The notes: a model not told the origin generated them from the letters alone. A stretch of 64,000 nucleotides of DNA from Micrococcus endophyticus (GCF_014205115.1 NZ_JACHMW010000001.1:124001-188000); one strand, 5' to 3'; positions 7,523-16,426 are shown, numbered from the stretch's first letter. Translations and numbers: made by a program.

Positions 7523-7879
7523 TCAGCCGTTGAACACCATGTCCTGGTACTCGGGGTAGCGGCGCAGGTAGTCCTCCACGTAGGAGCACTCGGGCACGAT
7601 GGAGTCGCCCTCGGCACGCAGGCGGTCCAGCACCATGGTGACGAGCGCGCGCGCATAGCCCTTCCGGCCGTGGGCCTCGTCGATGATCGTGTGCTGCAGC
7701 CGCACGACCGTCCGGTCCTCGCCGTCCGGGCCGGGGACGGTCTCCTGGGCGTAGCCGAGGAAGCCGATGAACGTCCCGTCCTGGCGCAGCTCGAAGCGCT
7801 CGCGGTCCGGGTCGCGGGTCACCTTCAGGCGCTCGTGGACGATCTTCTCGGGCTGGCTCTTCGCGGCGGTGTTCTCCAT
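7523..7879 (-). CDS. Small GNAT-like N-acetyltransferase (COG2388/YjdJ type)
   Basis: The 118-residue protein matches the short GNAT-like family. It has a central beta region (GFLGYAQE), the acetyl-CoA loop region AHGRKGYARALV and the family ending VPECSYVEDYLRRYPEYQDMV. Substrates are not established. Its ATG is 6 bases after TAGGCT (7886-7891), so it is probably leaderless and transcribed alone. Confidence 0.85.
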   Translation of the reverse strand: MENTAAKSQPEKIVHERLKVTRDPDRERFELRQDGTFIGFLGYAQETVPGPDGEDRTVVRLQHTIIDEAHGRKGYARALVTMVLDRLRAEGDSIVPECSYVEDYLRRYPEYQDMVFNG

Positions 7880-7885
7880 GCACCG

Positions 7886-7891
7886 AGCCTA
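7886..7891 (-). promoter_or_regulatory. -10 box for the leaderless small acetyltransferase
   Basis: TAGGCT on the minus strand with 6 bases to the ATG at 7879; no ribosome binding site. Confidence 0.55.
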
Positions 7892-7910
7892 GGCCCGGAG
7901 GCGGACGGGC

Positions 7911-8918
7911 TCAATCGTCCCAGGGGTCGTACGCCTCCACGGCGACCACGTCGCCGTCGAGGGAGCGGTGCACCACGAGCACGGCGCCGGGGCGCAGCCA
8001 CGGGTCCTCGCGCGGCAGCGCGCGCAGGACGCGCTCCTGGCGGCGCGCGGCGGCGTCCTCGACCACCTCGAACAGCACCGGCAGCACCGGCCGGTGGGTG
8101 CACACCACCTGGGCGCGCTGGCGGCCCAGCAGCTCGTGCATCGCCTTGCGCGTCTTCTTGGGATTCTCCTTGGCGGCGGTCTCCGTGAACGCGCCCTTGG
8201 TCTTCAGTGGCAGGCGGCTGGACTTCACGAGCGGGGCGAGGGTCTCCACGCAGCGCCGCCACGGGGAGGAGACGAGGCGGTCGGGCGCCCAGGCCGCCAC
8301 GAGCCCCTCGACGGCGAGCGCCTGGCGCCGCCCGGTGGCCGCCAGCGGCCGCTCCTGCTCGGCACGGGACCAGGAGGAGCGGGGCTTCGCCTTGGCGTGG
8401 CGCAGCACGAGCAGCGGCAGGGTCCTCAGCCGGCCGCGGGAGTCGGCGCGCACGAGCAGCTCGAGGGGCTCGCGGTCCGTCTCGTTGGTCAGCAGGGCCT
8501 CGGCCTCCTCGGGGCGCACCCAGCGGACCTCGTCCACCTCGTCCCCGTCCGGCACGGCGCGCTGCGCGCCGGCGTCGGCCGCCCAGTACCAGACCTCCTT
8601 GGTGAGCCGGGCGCCGCGCTTGCCGTTGATCTCGTACTCGGTCACGCACAGCGGGATGCCAGGGCGCAGGGCGAGCCCGACCTCCTCGCGCAGCTCCCGG
8701 ACGGCGCACTGGGGCAGGGTCTCACCGGGATCGAGCTTGCCCTTGGGCCAGGACCAGTCGTCGTACCGGGGGCGGTGGATCACCAGCACCTCGAGGCCGC
8801 CGCCGGAGGTGCGGCGCCAGGGCACCACGCCCGCGGCCAGCACCTCGGCGCGGGGGCCGTCCGCGGCCCGGTCCTCCGTGGACCAGCGGGCGACGCGCTC
8901 GGTGGGGGTCGAGGGCAT
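7911..8918 (-). CDS. Nudix hydrolase fused to a histidine phosphatase (MutT1-like)
   Basis: The 335-residue protein has two domains. The first (about residues 25-160) contains the Nudix box GKLDPGETLPQCAVRELREEVG-like core with its REXXEE residues. The second (about 175-335) begins LLVLRHAKAKPRSSW, the RHA phosphatase motif, and has THRPVLP near its end. The same order occurs in mycobacterial MutT1, which hydrolyses 8-oxo-dGTP, 8-oxo-GTP and diadenosine polyphosphates. The ATG at 8918 has GAGAGGA 8 bases upstream. A TATCCT box (9005-9010, minus strand) could give an ~80-base leader. Confidence 0.9.
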   Translation of the reverse strand: MPSTPTERVARWSTEDRAADGPRAEVLAAGVVPWRRTSGGGLEVLVIHRPRYDDWSWPKGKLDPGETLPQCAVRELREEVGLALRPGIPLCVTEYEINGKRGARLTKEVWYWAADAGAQRAVPDGDEVDEVRWVRPEEAEALLTNETDREPLELLVRADSRGRLRTLPLLVLRHAKAKPRSSWSRAEQERPLAATGRRQALAVEGLVAAWAPDRLVSSPWRRCVETLAPLVKSSRLPLKTKGAFTETAAKENPKKTRKAMHELLGRQRAQVVCTHRPVLPVLFEVVEDAAARRQERVLRALPREDPWLRPGAVLVVHRSLDGDVVAVEAYDPWDD

Positions 8919-9085
8919 GGGGCTCGTTCCTCTCGGGATGCGGCGGCTCCACGGCCGGAGCGGGGGCGCCGCGCGGACCGTGCCGGCCCGGCGCCGGCCC
9001 CACCAGGATACGAGCACCGCGGGGCGCGCCCGCCGCGGGGTCGGAGGCGCCGGTCAGGGGTCGGGGGCGGGCCGAGGCGGCGCGG

Positions 9086-10039
9086 TCAGGGGCGGCGGTG
9101 CTGGGCGTCGGCGGCGAACAGCCCGAAGCCCAGCGACTCGTACAGGCGCACCGCGGCGGCGTTGTCCGCGTCCACGTACAGGTCCACGACGTCGACGCCC
9201 TGCCCCGCCATCCGGTGCAGCCCCGCCAGGGTCAGGGCCCGGCCCAGGCCGAGGCCCTGGGCCGCCGGGGTGACGCCCACGGCGTAGACCTCCCCGACGC
9301 GCGGGCCCGGGCCCGCCTGCGGCTCCACCTTGGTCCAGTGGAAGCCGAGCAGGGCGTCGTCCTCCTCGCGTACGGCCAGCAGCAGGCCCTCGGCCTCGAA
9401 CCAGTCTTCGGCCATGCGGTCCTCGAGGTCGGCGCGGGTCAGCCCGCCCTGCTCCGGGTGGTCGGCGAAGGCCGCGGCGTTCGCGTCGAGCCAGGCCTGC
9501 TCGTCCCGGCCGGGGACGAAGCCCCGCAGGGCCACGCCGTCGGCCAGCTGAGGCTGCGGCAGGTCCGCGAGGGCCTCGTGCGGCAGGCGCATGCGGCGCA
9601 GCTCGCGCACCGGCTCCAGCCCGTGCCGACGGGCCAGGGCGTCCGAGCCCGGCAGCATGCCGTGCGCCCACACGCTGGTGGTCGACTCCAGCCCGCGCTC
9701 GCGGACGGCGGCGGCGTCGGCCAGGGCGGCGCCGCGGCCCGCGCGCCGGGCCTCGGGGTCCACGACGAGCTCGAGCACGGAGCCGGAGTCCTCGCCGCCC
9801 TCGGGCGCCAGGACGGCCGCGCCGCTGACGCTCCCGTCCGCCTCCCGGACCACGCCCCACCACCGCTGGCGGCCCCGGGCGAGCACCACGCGCGTCTGGT
9901 CCGAGAGCGGGGGATGGCCGTCTGCGGCCTGCGCCCGGTCGGCCAGCGCGAGGACCGCGTCCACCTCGTCGGGTCGGGGCTCGGACACGCGCGGGGCGGC
10001 GGGATCGGTCGGGGTCGCGGGGACGGGGTTCTCGGCCAT
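9086..10039 (-). CDS. mshD: Mycothiol synthase (MshD)
   Basis: MshD acetylates Cys-GlcN-Ins with acetyl-CoA in the last step of mycothiol synthesis, the main thiol buffer of actinobacteria. The 317-residue product has two tandem GNAT domains. The N-terminal one has GHPPLSDQT and [15 protein letters not shown]. The C-terminal one has [20 protein letters not shown] and a final [19 protein letters not shown]. Length and paired domains fit the family. The ATG lies 7 bases after TAGGGT, a leaderless arrangement. Confidence 0.92.
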   Translation of the reverse strand: MAENPVPATPTDPAAPRVSEPRPDEVDAVLALADRAQAADGHPPLSDQTRVVLARGRQRWWGVVREADGSVSGAAVLAPEGGEDSGSVLELVVDPEARRAGRGAALADAAAVRERGLESTTSVWAHGMLPGSDALARRHGLEPVRELRRMRLPHEALADLPQPQLADGVALRGFVPGRDEQAWLDANAAAFADHPEQGGLTRADLEDRMAEDWFEAEGLLLAVREEDDALLGFHWTKVEPQAGPGPRVGEVYAVGVTPAAQGLGLGRALTLAGLHRMAGQGVDVVDLYVDADNAAAVRLYESLGFGLFAADAQHRRP

Positions 10040-10046
10040 GCGCCTC

Positions 10047-10052
10047 ACCCTA
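10047..10052 (-). promoter_or_regulatory. -10 box for leaderless mshD
   Basis: TAGGGT on the minus strand, 7 bases before the mshD ATG at 10039. Confidence 0.55.
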
Positions 10053-10123
10053 CGAAAGGCCCGCGGCGGCCCGCGAGTCGCGCGCCGCCGGCGCCGGTCC
10101 GGGCCCCGCGCCGCCGCACCTGG

Positions 10124-10129
10124 CAGGAT
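10124..10129 (+). promoter_or_regulatory. -10 box for the leaderless membrane protein at 10137
   Basis: CAGGAT followed by 7 bases and GTG (10137), then ATG (10140). It is divergent from the mshD promoter about 75 bases away. Confidence 0.45.
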
Positions 10130-10136
10130 AGGCGGC

Positions 10137-10946
10137 GTGATGCGCTTGTCCATGGCCCTGAGTGCGGCCGTCGCCGCCCTGGTGCTCGGCGGCGCCACCC
10201 TCCTCGGCCCCGTCCCCGCCGCCGTGGCCGCCATGGCCGTGATCCTCGTGATCGCGTGGGGCTGGCCCCGGCAGATGGGCGCCCCCGCCCGCCTCTCGCT
10301 CAGCGTCACGCTGGCGGCGGTCGGCCTCGTGGCCGTCCTGCTCATGCTGCTGTGGCCCCCGATCGAGGACGGGCGCAGCGGCGCGTGGACGCTGTTCGAG
10401 CCCCTCGCCGTCGCCCTGGCCTGGAGCACCATGGCCTCGTTCGTGGTGCAGCTCGTGCGCGGCACCGGCCGCCCGCTGCGCCTGGAGTCCACCGTGGCCA
10501 CCATGGGCGGCGGCCTCATCGCCGTCATGACGGCGTGCTGGGTGGCGGTCTCCCGCTGGACCGACGCGCCGGCCGTGGCGGGCCTCGTCCTGACCCTGGC
10601 GATCGCGGTCGCGGCGTTCTCCCTCATCGGCCTCATTCCGGGCGTGCAGGGCCGCCCCGGCGTGCTCGCCCTCGTAGTCGTCCCGCTCGGCGCGCTGCTC
10701 GCGTGGCCCGTCTCGGCGCTGCTGGGCGTCGGCCCGCAGGACCGCGCCGCCGTCGTGGCCGCGGTCGTGGCCGTCGCCACGCTGGTCTCGCTCACCGCGG
10801 CCACCGCCCCGTCCGCCCGGCCCCGGCCGGAGGACCGCCCGGTGGGCACCACCCTGCGCCCGCGGCGCGCCGGCTACGCCCTGGCGCTGGCCCCCGTGGG
10901 CGCGGCCGGCGTGGTGGCGCACGTCATGGTGGGCTTCCTGGCCTGA
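10137..10946 (+). CDS. Multi-pass membrane protein of unknown function
   Basis: The 269-residue product is strongly hydrophobic, with about seven or eight candidate membrane helices and short charged loops (for example [11 protein letters not shown] and LRPRRAGYA). No motif identifies a family. The GTG at 10137 follows the CAGGAT box; ATG 10140 is an equally possible start. It is divergent from mshD and followed 31 bases later by a tiny membrane-protein gene. Confidence 0.75.
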   Translation: MMRLSMALSAAVAALVLGGATLLGPVPAAVAAMAVILVIAWGWPRQMGAPARLSLSVTLAAVGLVAVLLMLLWPPIEDGRSGAWTLFEPLAVALAWSTMASFVVQLVRGTGRPLRLESTVATMGGGLIAVMTACWVAVSRWTDAPAVAGLVLTLAIAVAAFSLIGLIPGVQGRPGVLALVVVPLGALLAWPVSALLGVGPQDRAAVVAAVVAVATLVSLTAATAPSARPRPEDRPVGTTLRPRRAGYALALAPVGAAGVVAHVMVGFLA

Positions 10947-10964
10947 CCTGGGCGCCCCACTCGG

Positions 10965-10970
10965 TAGGAT
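10965..10970 (+). promoter_or_regulatory. -10 box for a leaderless 38-residue gene
   Basis: TAGGAT, 7 bases before the ATG at 10978. Confidence 0.55.
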
Positions 10971-10977
10971 GGCGCGC

Positions 10978-11094
10978 ATGGATACCCTTCTTGCGCTCGA
11001 GATCTTCTTCCTGGCCCTCGTCGTGCTGGCCGGCCTCGGCATGGCCGCGGTGGCGGCCGTCGTCGTCGGCGGGCTGTTCAAGGGCCAGCGCTGA
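10978..11094 (+). CDS. 38-residue single-helix membrane peptide
   Basis: The product begins MDTLLALEIFF, runs through an uninterrupted Ala/Val/Leu/Gly helix and ends VVGGLFKGQR, so it should span the membrane once with a basic end inside. The leaderless-type TAGGAT box and the hairpin just after the stop (11099-11122) support a real gene. Function unknown. Confidence 0.55.
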   Translation: MDTLLALEIFFLALVVLAGLGMAAVAAVVVGGLFKGQR

Positions 11095-11098
11095 CCAC

Positions 11099-11122
11099 GC
11101 GCGGCCCGCACGCGGGCCGCGC
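11099..11122 (+). terminator. Hairpin after the 38-residue gene
   Basis: An 11-bp perfect inverted repeat, GCGCGGCCCGC and GCGGGCCGCGC, stands between the tiny gene and the nitrobindin gene. Confidence 0.55.
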
Positions 11123-11133
11123 CGTGATCCCTC

Positions 11134-11814
11134 ATGGCGACTGAACTCCCGTACGACCTCACCCCGGAGCTCGCGCCCCTGTCCTGGCTCATCGGCAGCT
11201 GGGAGGGGCAGGGCCGTCTCGGCGACGGCTCCGACGGCACCGAGATCTTCTACCAGCGCGTGGACTTCACGGAGCACGGCCTGCCGTTCGTGGAGTACCG
11301 CGCGGAGTCGTGGCTCTGCGAGGCGGACGGCACACTGCTGCGCCCGCTGACGGTCGAGTCCGGCTTCTGGCAGGTGGACCGGGAGCGCCGCGACGGCGAC
11401 GTCGGCCCCGGCATGCGCCCGGCGGACATCGTCCCCGCGTTCCGCTCCGCCGAGGACGTGGAGAGCCTGCGCGCGGGAGACGAGGGCTTCGGCATCACCG
11501 CCACCATCACGCACCCGGGCTCCCTGGCCGAGCTGTACTACGGCCGCATCAAGGGCCCGCAGCTGCAGCTGGTCACGGACGCGGTGCTGCGCGGCTCGGC
11601 CGCCGGCGACTACCACCGGGCCACCCGCATGGCCGGGCTCGTCAACGGCCAGCTCTTCTGGCGCTGGGACTCCTCCGGCTCCGAGGGCGCCGAGCTGGAA
11701 GCCCACGCCTCCGCCATCCTGGACCGCATGCCGAGCGAGTCCGAGGGCCGGCTTGCCCCGGGCGCTCCGCGGCCCCGCGGCGCCGGCGGGGCCGAGCCGG
11801 GGGAGCGTCCGTGA
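11134..11814 (+). CDS. Nitrobindin-family heme-binding protein (DUF1794, FABP-like)
   Basis: The 226-residue protein fits the nitrobindin beta-barrel family. It opens LAPLSWLIGSWEGQG (the GXWXGXG signature), later has GLPFVEYRAESW and ends its core with YHRATRMAGLVNGQLFW. Characterised members bind ferric heme and isomerise peroxynitrite to nitrate. The last ~25 residues are a Pro/Gly/Arg-rich tail. The start codon has only a weak upstream context. The stop overlaps the ygfZ start (GTGA). Confidence 0.88.
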   Translation: MATELPYDLTPELAPLSWLIGSWEGQGRLGDGSDGTEIFYQRVDFTEHGLPFVEYRAESWLCEADGTLLRPLTVESGFWQVDRERRDGDVGPGMRPADIVPAFRSAEDVESLRAGDEGFGITATITHPGSLAELYYGRIKGPQLQLVTDAVLRGSAAGDYHRATRMAGLVNGQLFWRWDSSGSEGAELEAHASAILDRMPSESEGRLAPGAPRPRGAGGAEPGERP

Positions 11815-13037
11815 CCGGCGCCGAGTCGGCCCCGCGCAGCCTCCTGCTGGACCTCGCGTCCGCCGAGCCCCACGGCCCGGCGGGCGGCGCCGTCGAGGGC
11901 GTCGGCCCGGACGCCGGCGTGGCCGCCCACTACGGCCGCCCGCTGCCGGAGCAACGCGCGCTGGCCCGCGGCCGGGCGCTCGTGGACCTCTCGCACCGCG
12001 CCGTGCTGTCCGTCTCCGGCCCGGACCGCCTGACCTGGCTGCACACCCTGGGCACCCAGCACGTGGCGGACCTGCCGGCGGGCACCAGCACGGAGATCCT
12101 CTTCCTCGACGCCCAGGGGCGCATCGAGCACGCCGCCCACCTGCTCGAGGACGGCGCCGCCGCCTGGCTCCTCACCGACCGCGAGGACGGCCCCGGCCTC
12201 GCCGCATGGCTCGCGTCCATGCGCTTCTCCCACCAGGTGACGCTGCGCGACCACACCGGCGCCGTCGCCGTCGTGGGCTCCACCGTCCCCGTGCCCGGCT
12301 GGGAGGACCGCACCGTCTGGGTCGACCCGTGGCCGCACGTGGGCGTCGGCGGCTGGGCCTACACCGCGGACCCGCGCCCCGAGGCCCACCCGGGCGCGGA
12401 CTGGAGCTGGCGCGAGCACCTCGTCACCCGGGCCGATCTCGAGGCCACCGTCCGCACGCTCGGCACGGGCGCGCTGGAGGGCTGGTCCCTGGCCGGCACG
12501 ACGGCGGCCGAGGCCCTGCGCATCGAGGCCGGCCGGCCCCGCATGGCCACGGACGTGGACGAGCGAGCCCTGCCGCACGAGCTGGACCTGCTGCGCACCG
12601 CCGTCCACCTGGAGAAGGGCTGCTACCGCGGCCAGGAGACCGTGGCGCGCGTGCACAACCTCGGCCGCCCGCCCCGCCGCCTCACCCGCCTGATGCTGGA
12701 CGGCTCCGTGCACGCCCTGCCCCCGCACGGCGCCCCGGTGATCCTCCGCCCCGCCGAGGACACGCCGCAGGCCCGCGCGGCCGCGCGCCCCGTGGGCGCC
12801 GTGACCTCCTCGGCCCAGCACCACGAGGCCGGTGCCGTGGCCCTGGCCCTGCTCAAGCGCTCCGTCCCCCTGGACGCCGAGCTGCTCGTGTGCGAGGACC
12901 TGACCGGGGACGCCGAGGCCGGGGACGCGGCGGACGCCGCCGAGACCGGCTGGATCGCCGCCGCACAGGAGCCGCTGGTCTCCCCGGAGGCCGGCCAGGT
13001 CGTGGGGCGTCCCCGCGGCGTCGGCCGGCTGCGCTGA
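11811..13037 (+). CDS. ygfZ: YgfZ/GcvT-domain folate-binding protein
   Basis: YgfZ proteins bind folate and support repair or assembly of iron-sulfur enzymes, including tRNA-modifying MiaB. The 408-residue product has a GcvT-like barrel beginning ALVDLSHRAVLSVSGPDR, then the hallmark KGCYRGQET with its conserved Cys. The linker at residues ~380-390 (AEAGDAADAAE) is low complexity. The GTG start lies in the nitrobindin stop codon, so the two are co-translated; pairing with a heme protein is consistent with an iron or nitrosative-stress role (inference). Confidence 0.9.
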   Translation: MTGAESAPRSLLLDLASAEPHGPAGGAVEGVGPDAGVAAHYGRPLPEQRALARGRALVDLSHRAVLSVSGPDRLTWLHTLGTQHVADLPAGTSTEILFLDAQGRIEHAAHLLEDGAAAWLLTDREDGPGLAAWLASMRFSHQVTLRDHTGAVAVVGSTVPVPGWEDRTVWVDPWPHVGVGGWAYTADPRPEAHPGADWSWREHLVTRADLEATVRTLGTGALEGWSLAGTTAAEALRIEAGRPRMATDVDERALPHELDLLRTAVHLEKGCYRGQETVARVHNLGRPPRRLTRLMLDGSVHALPPHGAPVILRPAEDTPQARAAARPVGAVTSSAQHHEAGAVALALLKRSVPLDAELLVCEDLTGDAEAGDAADAAETGWIAAAQEPLVSPEAGQVVGRPRGVGRLR

Positions 13038-13051
13038 GCCGCGCCGTCGGC

Positions 13052-13089
13052 GCTGAGCCGGGCGGCCGCGCCGTCCGCGCCGGCTCAGC
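13052..13089. terminator. Terminator between convergent ygfZ and acetyltransferase genes
   Basis: Ten-base arms GCTGAGCCGG (13052-13061) and CCGGCTCAGC (13080-13089). The right arm covers the stop codon of the minus-strand gene. Confidence 0.55.
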
Positions 13090-13849
13090 CGAGCGCGAGC
13101 ACCGTCCGCGATCCCACCGGCTCCAGCCCCACCGCGATCGCCACGTGGTGCGCGGCCGGGTGGCCGGCGCGCAGGTGGGCCACGGGCAGCAGGCCCTCCA
13201 GGGCGGCGCGGTCCATCGCCACGGCCGCCGCGTAGCGGCCGAGCCCGTGGCCGCGCAGCCGGGGCACTGTGAGCACGCCCAGCTCGGCGAGGATGCCGCC
13301 CGAGACACGGTGGCCCGCCGCGGCGACCGGCGCCTCGAGGCCGTGTCCCGCGCCGTCGTCGGGGACGAGTGACGCGGAGGAGGTCCAGGCCTGGGCGGCC
13401 GCCTCGGCCAGGTCGTCCGCGGGCGCCTGCGCCGCGACGGCGAGCGCGTGGGCGGGGTCCTCGGAGACGGCCACGGACCGGGAGGGCTCCAGCACCGGGG
13501 GCTCCTCGGCGGCGTACAGGGTGAACTCGCCGCGGGAACGCACGGCCGCCCCGCCGCCGGACCCGGCGCCGGGTGCCGCGCCTGCGGCCGTGCGCAGCAG
13601 CGCGGACTCCACGCCGAGCACCTCGGCGGGCACGTCCCGGCAGGCGGCCGCGAACCAGGCGGGACCGGCCACCACGGTCGCCCAGGGCAGGGCGAGCACC
13701 TCCGCCTCGGCGGCGTCCTCGCGGACCGCCTCGAGGCGGCGCGGCTCGGCGGCGCCGTCGTCGTCGGGCAGCAGGGCGGTGTCGGGCAGGCCGAGCCGGC
13801 GCGCCAGCCCGAGGGCGAGCACGCCGGCGAAGGACGGGGCGCCGTTCAC
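13085..13849 (-). CDS. GNAT-like N-acetyltransferase
   Basis: The 254-residue product is Ala-rich and variable for most of its length. Its C-terminal third resembles a GNAT fold (GGILAELGVLTVPRLRGHGLGRY as the acetyl-CoA loop, then AIAVGLEPVGSRTVLALG). The substrate is unknown. The GTG start overlaps the pfkA stop (GTGA), so it is translated with pfkA. Confidence 0.7.
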   Translation of the reverse strand: MNGAPSFAGVLALGLARRLGLPDTALLPDDDGAAEPRRLEAVREDAAEAEVLALPWATVVAGPAWFAAACRDVPAEVLGVESALLRTAAGAAPGAGSGGGAAVRSRGEFTLYAAEEPPVLEPSRSVAVSEDPAHALAVAAQAPADDLAEAAAQAWTSSASLVPDDGAGHGLEAPVAAAGHRVSGGILAELGVLTVPRLRGHGLGRYAAAVAMDRAALEGLLPVAHLRAGHPAAHHVAIAVGLEPVGSRTVLALG

Positions 13850-14877
13850 CGGCCGAAGAGGACCTTCGCCTCGTCGTAGCGCGCCACCGGGACCTCCTTG
13901 AGGCCCTTGAGCGCCGCGCTCATGGGGATCGAGATGATGTCCGTGCCGTTGGCCGCCACCATCTGCCCCCAGCGCTTCTGGGCGGCCAGGTCCACGGCGC
14001 CCATGCCGAACCGCGTGGAGAGCACGCGGTCCGTGGCGGTGGGCGCCCCGCCGCGCTGGATGTGGCCCAGCACGGTGTTGCGGGTCTCGACGCCGGTCAT
14101 CGCCTCGATCTCCCGGGTCACCCACTCGCCGATGCCGCCGAGGCGGGGCCGGCCCGAGTTCTCGACGCCGGCCTCGGAGAGCGGGTCGTCGTGGCCCTCG
14201 GGGATGAACCCCTCGGCGACCACCACGAGGGGGGATCGGCCGCGGTCGTGCACCTGCTTGACCCACTCGGCCACCTGCTCCATGGGGGTGCGGACCTCGG
14301 GGATCAGGATGGCGTGGGCGCCGGCGGCCATGCCGGAGTGCAGGGCGATCCAGCCGACGTGGCGGCCCATGACCTCGGCGACCATGCAGCGGTGGTGGGA
14401 CTCGCCGGTGGTGCGCAGGCGGTCCATGGCGTCGGTGGCGATCTGCACGGCCGTGTCAAAGCCGAACGTGTAGTCGGTGCCGCGCAGGTCGTTGTCGATG
14501 GTCTTGGGCACGCCCACGATCGGCAGGCCGTCCGCGGCGAGGCGGTTGGCGCCGGCGAGGGTGCCCTCGCCGCCGATGGCGATCACGGCGTCCAGGCCGA
14601 GCTCGCGCATGTTCCGGCGCATGTTCTCCGGGCCGCCGCCCTCGGTGTCGTAGGGGTGGGTGCGGGAGGTGCCCAGGATGGTGCCGCCGTTGCGGGCCAG
14701 GCCGCGCACTCGGGTGCGGGGCAGCTCCTCGACGTCCTTCTTGATCAGGCCGGACCATCCGTTGCGGATGCCCACCATCTCCATGTCGTACGTCTTGATG
14801 CCGTGCAGGACGGCGGAGCGGATGACGGCGTTGAGGCCGGGGCAGTCGCCCCCGGAGGTGAGCATTCCGACGCGCAT
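13846..14877 (-). CDS. pfkA: 6-phosphofructokinase
   Basis: PfkA phosphorylates fructose 6-phosphate in glycolysis. The 343-residue protein has GMLTSGGDCPGLNAVIR at the N-terminus, IGGEGTL at 101-107 and PKTIDNDL at 124-131, with MGRHVGWIA following. Gly105 indicates ATP use, while Lys125 is more often seen in pyrophosphate-dependent enzymes. This Gly/Lys mix is typical of the actinobacterial group III enzymes as I recall them. CGAGAGGA (14882-14889, minus strand) is the ribosome binding site; TAGGCT at 14916-14921 is a probable -10 box. Confidence 0.93.
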   Translation of the reverse strand: MRVGMLTSGGDCPGLNAVIRSAVLHGIKTYDMEMVGIRNGWSGLIKKDVEELPRTRVRGLARNGGTILGTSRTHPYDTEGGGPENMRRNMRELGLDAVIAIGGEGTLAGANRLAADGLPIVGVPKTIDNDLRGTDYTFGFDTAVQIATDAMDRLRTTGESHHRCMVAEVMGRHVGWIALHSGMAAGAHAILIPEVRTPMEQVAEWVKQVHDRGRSPLVVVAEGFIPEGHDDPLSEAGVENSGRPRLGGIGEWVTREIEAMTGVETRNTVLGHIQRGGAPTATDRVLSTRFGMGAVDLAAQKRWGQMVAANGTDIISIPMSAALKGLKEVPVARYDEAKVLFGR

Positions 14878-14952
14878 GGGTGTCCTCTCGAACGGTCTTG
14901 ACGGGGTTCGGCTCCAGCCTAGGCGCGGGCGGCGGGCCGCGTCAGGATACGG

Positions 14953-15001
14953 CGGACCGCACCCGCCGTGTCGCTGGATGCGATGCGGCGGGTGCGGTCC
15001 G
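14953..15001 (-). terminator. Terminator after the PspC gene, upstream of pfkA
   Basis: A 16-bp perfect inverted repeat, CGGACCGCACCCGCCG (14953-14968) and its complement (14986-15001). It separates the pspC genes from pfkA on the same strand. Confidence 0.75.
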
Positions 15002-15027
15002 GCGGCGGGCGGGCGGCGGCTGCGGGG

Positions 15028-15291
15028 TCAGCGTCCGCCGAGGGCGCGCTCGGCCGGGACGGTGCCGTCCTCCCACGGGGTCAGGGCCCAGACCGCCAGG
15101 TAGGCGCCCACGCCGAGCACCGGCAGCAGGCCGGCCAGCACGAGGGCGAGGCGGACGAGCCAGACGTTCACGCCGGTGCCGGAGGCGATCCCGGCGGCGA
15201 CGCCGCCCACGAGGCGGGGCCGGGTGCGGCGGAAGCCGGTGGTGCGGACGGAGTCGAAGAACGGGGTGAGGGGGCCGCGTCGGGCGGTCAT
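15028..15291 (-). CDS. PspC-domain membrane protein (short)
   Basis: The 87-residue protein is little more than a PspC domain: RTRPRLVGGVAAGIASGTGVN, then a hydrophobic helix and AYLAVWALTPWEDG. PspC proteins sit in the inner membrane and take part in envelope-stress sensing. It lies 61 bases after the larger PspC gene on the same strand, so the two may be co-transcribed. Confidence 0.85.
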   Translation of the reverse strand: MTARRGPLTPFFDSVRTTGFRRTRPRLVGGVAAGIASGTGVNVWLVRLALVLAGLLPVLGVGAYLAVWALTPWEDGTVPAERALGGR

Positions 15292-15352
15292 GGGGTGCCC
15301 TTTCGGTGGGGGTCGGATCTCGGCGGATCGGTGGCGGAGGGGGCGGGCCGGC

Positions 15353-16426
15353 TCAGAGGACGGCGACGGCGACGGCGACCTGGAGGGCCGCGGCGCCCAC
15401 GAGGATGCCGCTGGCCGGGGCCAGGGAGCCGGGGCGCCGGCCGGTGAGGAGGGCCGCGAGCATCACGGGGGCGAGCACGGCCAGGGCGGCGACGATCGCC
15501 GGGACGGCCAGGAGGGTGAGGGAGCCCACGCCCAGGAGCAGCGAGGCGCCGACGGCGGCCGCGGCGGCGAGGGCGGCGACGGCGTACGTCACGGCCTGCA
15601 CGGCGGGGGACAGGCGCCGCGGGGCGGCGACGACGGCGGATCCGCGGCCGGACGGGCCGGCCGCGGCGGCCTGCTCCTCCTCGGCCAGGCGGGCGGCGGC
15701 CCGGAGCTCACGGGAGTGCACGGGGGATCGCCAGGTGCCGGTCTCCGGGTCGAGCCAGTCCGCGCGGAAGCCGTGCGCGTCCTGCCTCGAGGCCGCGGCC
15801 CGTGCGTCGTCGCGGCGCAGGTACCAGGCCGGTCGGGCGGCGGCGCGCCCGGAGGCCTCCGGCTCGGACGCGGGCGCCGGGCCGACGCGGCTCTGCGTGC
15901 TGCCGTCCCAGCGGGTGACGAGCCACCAGACGAGGACGGCGACGGCGGCCAGGCCCAGCAGCGAGCCAGGGCCGCCCACCACGGGGGCCAGCAGGGTGAA
16001 CCCCGCGCCGAGCACGACGTTGAGGACGCCGATCCCGCCGATCACCGCGATGGCCACGGTGGCGTCCTGCCACTCGCCCCGGCGCAGCCGGCCGTAGTGC
16101 ACGGTGCCGTCGCCGTCCGGCAGCAGGGCCCACGCCACGGCGTAGGCGAGCAGGCCGAACCCGGCGGACACCACGCAGAGGGCCACGAACACGCCGCGGG
16201 CGAGCAGCGGGTCGACCCGATAGCGCTCGGCCACGCCCGCGAGGACACCGCCCACCCACGAGGAGTCCGAGCGGCGCACGCCCCAGGCCTGGACCGCGCG
16301 GCGCAGCCACGAGGGCAGGGCGTGCAACCCGTCGGGCCCGCCGGCCCCCGCGGTGGAGGAGCCGGCCAGGGGCGTGGCGGCGTCGGAGGGGCGGGGGACG
16401 GCGAGGGGGTCCGGATCGATGGGCAT
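15353..16426 (-). CDS. PspC-domain membrane protein (large)
   Basis: The 357-residue protein has a cytoplasmic leader of ~45 residues, a PspC domain (SSWVGGVLAGVAERYRVDP, then LLAYAVAWALLPDGDG), two helices, an Ala/Arg-rich cytoplasmic segment with WLDPETGTWRSP, and three or more C-terminal helices. The ATG is 6 bases after CAGGAT, so it is probably leaderless. It diverges from a histidine kinase that also starts with a PspC domain, under a mirror-image promoter. This strongly suggests joint control (inference). Confidence 0.82.
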   Translation of the reverse strand: MPIDPDPLAVPRPSDAATPLAGSSTAGAGGPDGLHALPSWLRRAVQAWGVRRSDSSWVGGVLAGVAERYRVDPLLARGVFVALCVVSAGFGLLAYAVAWALLPDGDGTVHYGRLRRGEWQDATVAIAVIGGIGVLNVVLGAGFTLLAPVVGGPGSLLGLAAVAVLVWWLVTRWDGSTQSRVGPAPASEPEASGRAAARPAWYLRRDDARAAASRQDAHGFRADWLDPETGTWRSPVHSRELRAAARLAEEEQAAAAGPSGRGSAVVAAPRRLSPAVQAVTYAVAALAAAAAVGASLLLGVGSLTLLAVPAIVAALAVLAPVMLAALLTGRRPGSLAPASGILVGAAALQVAVAVAVL

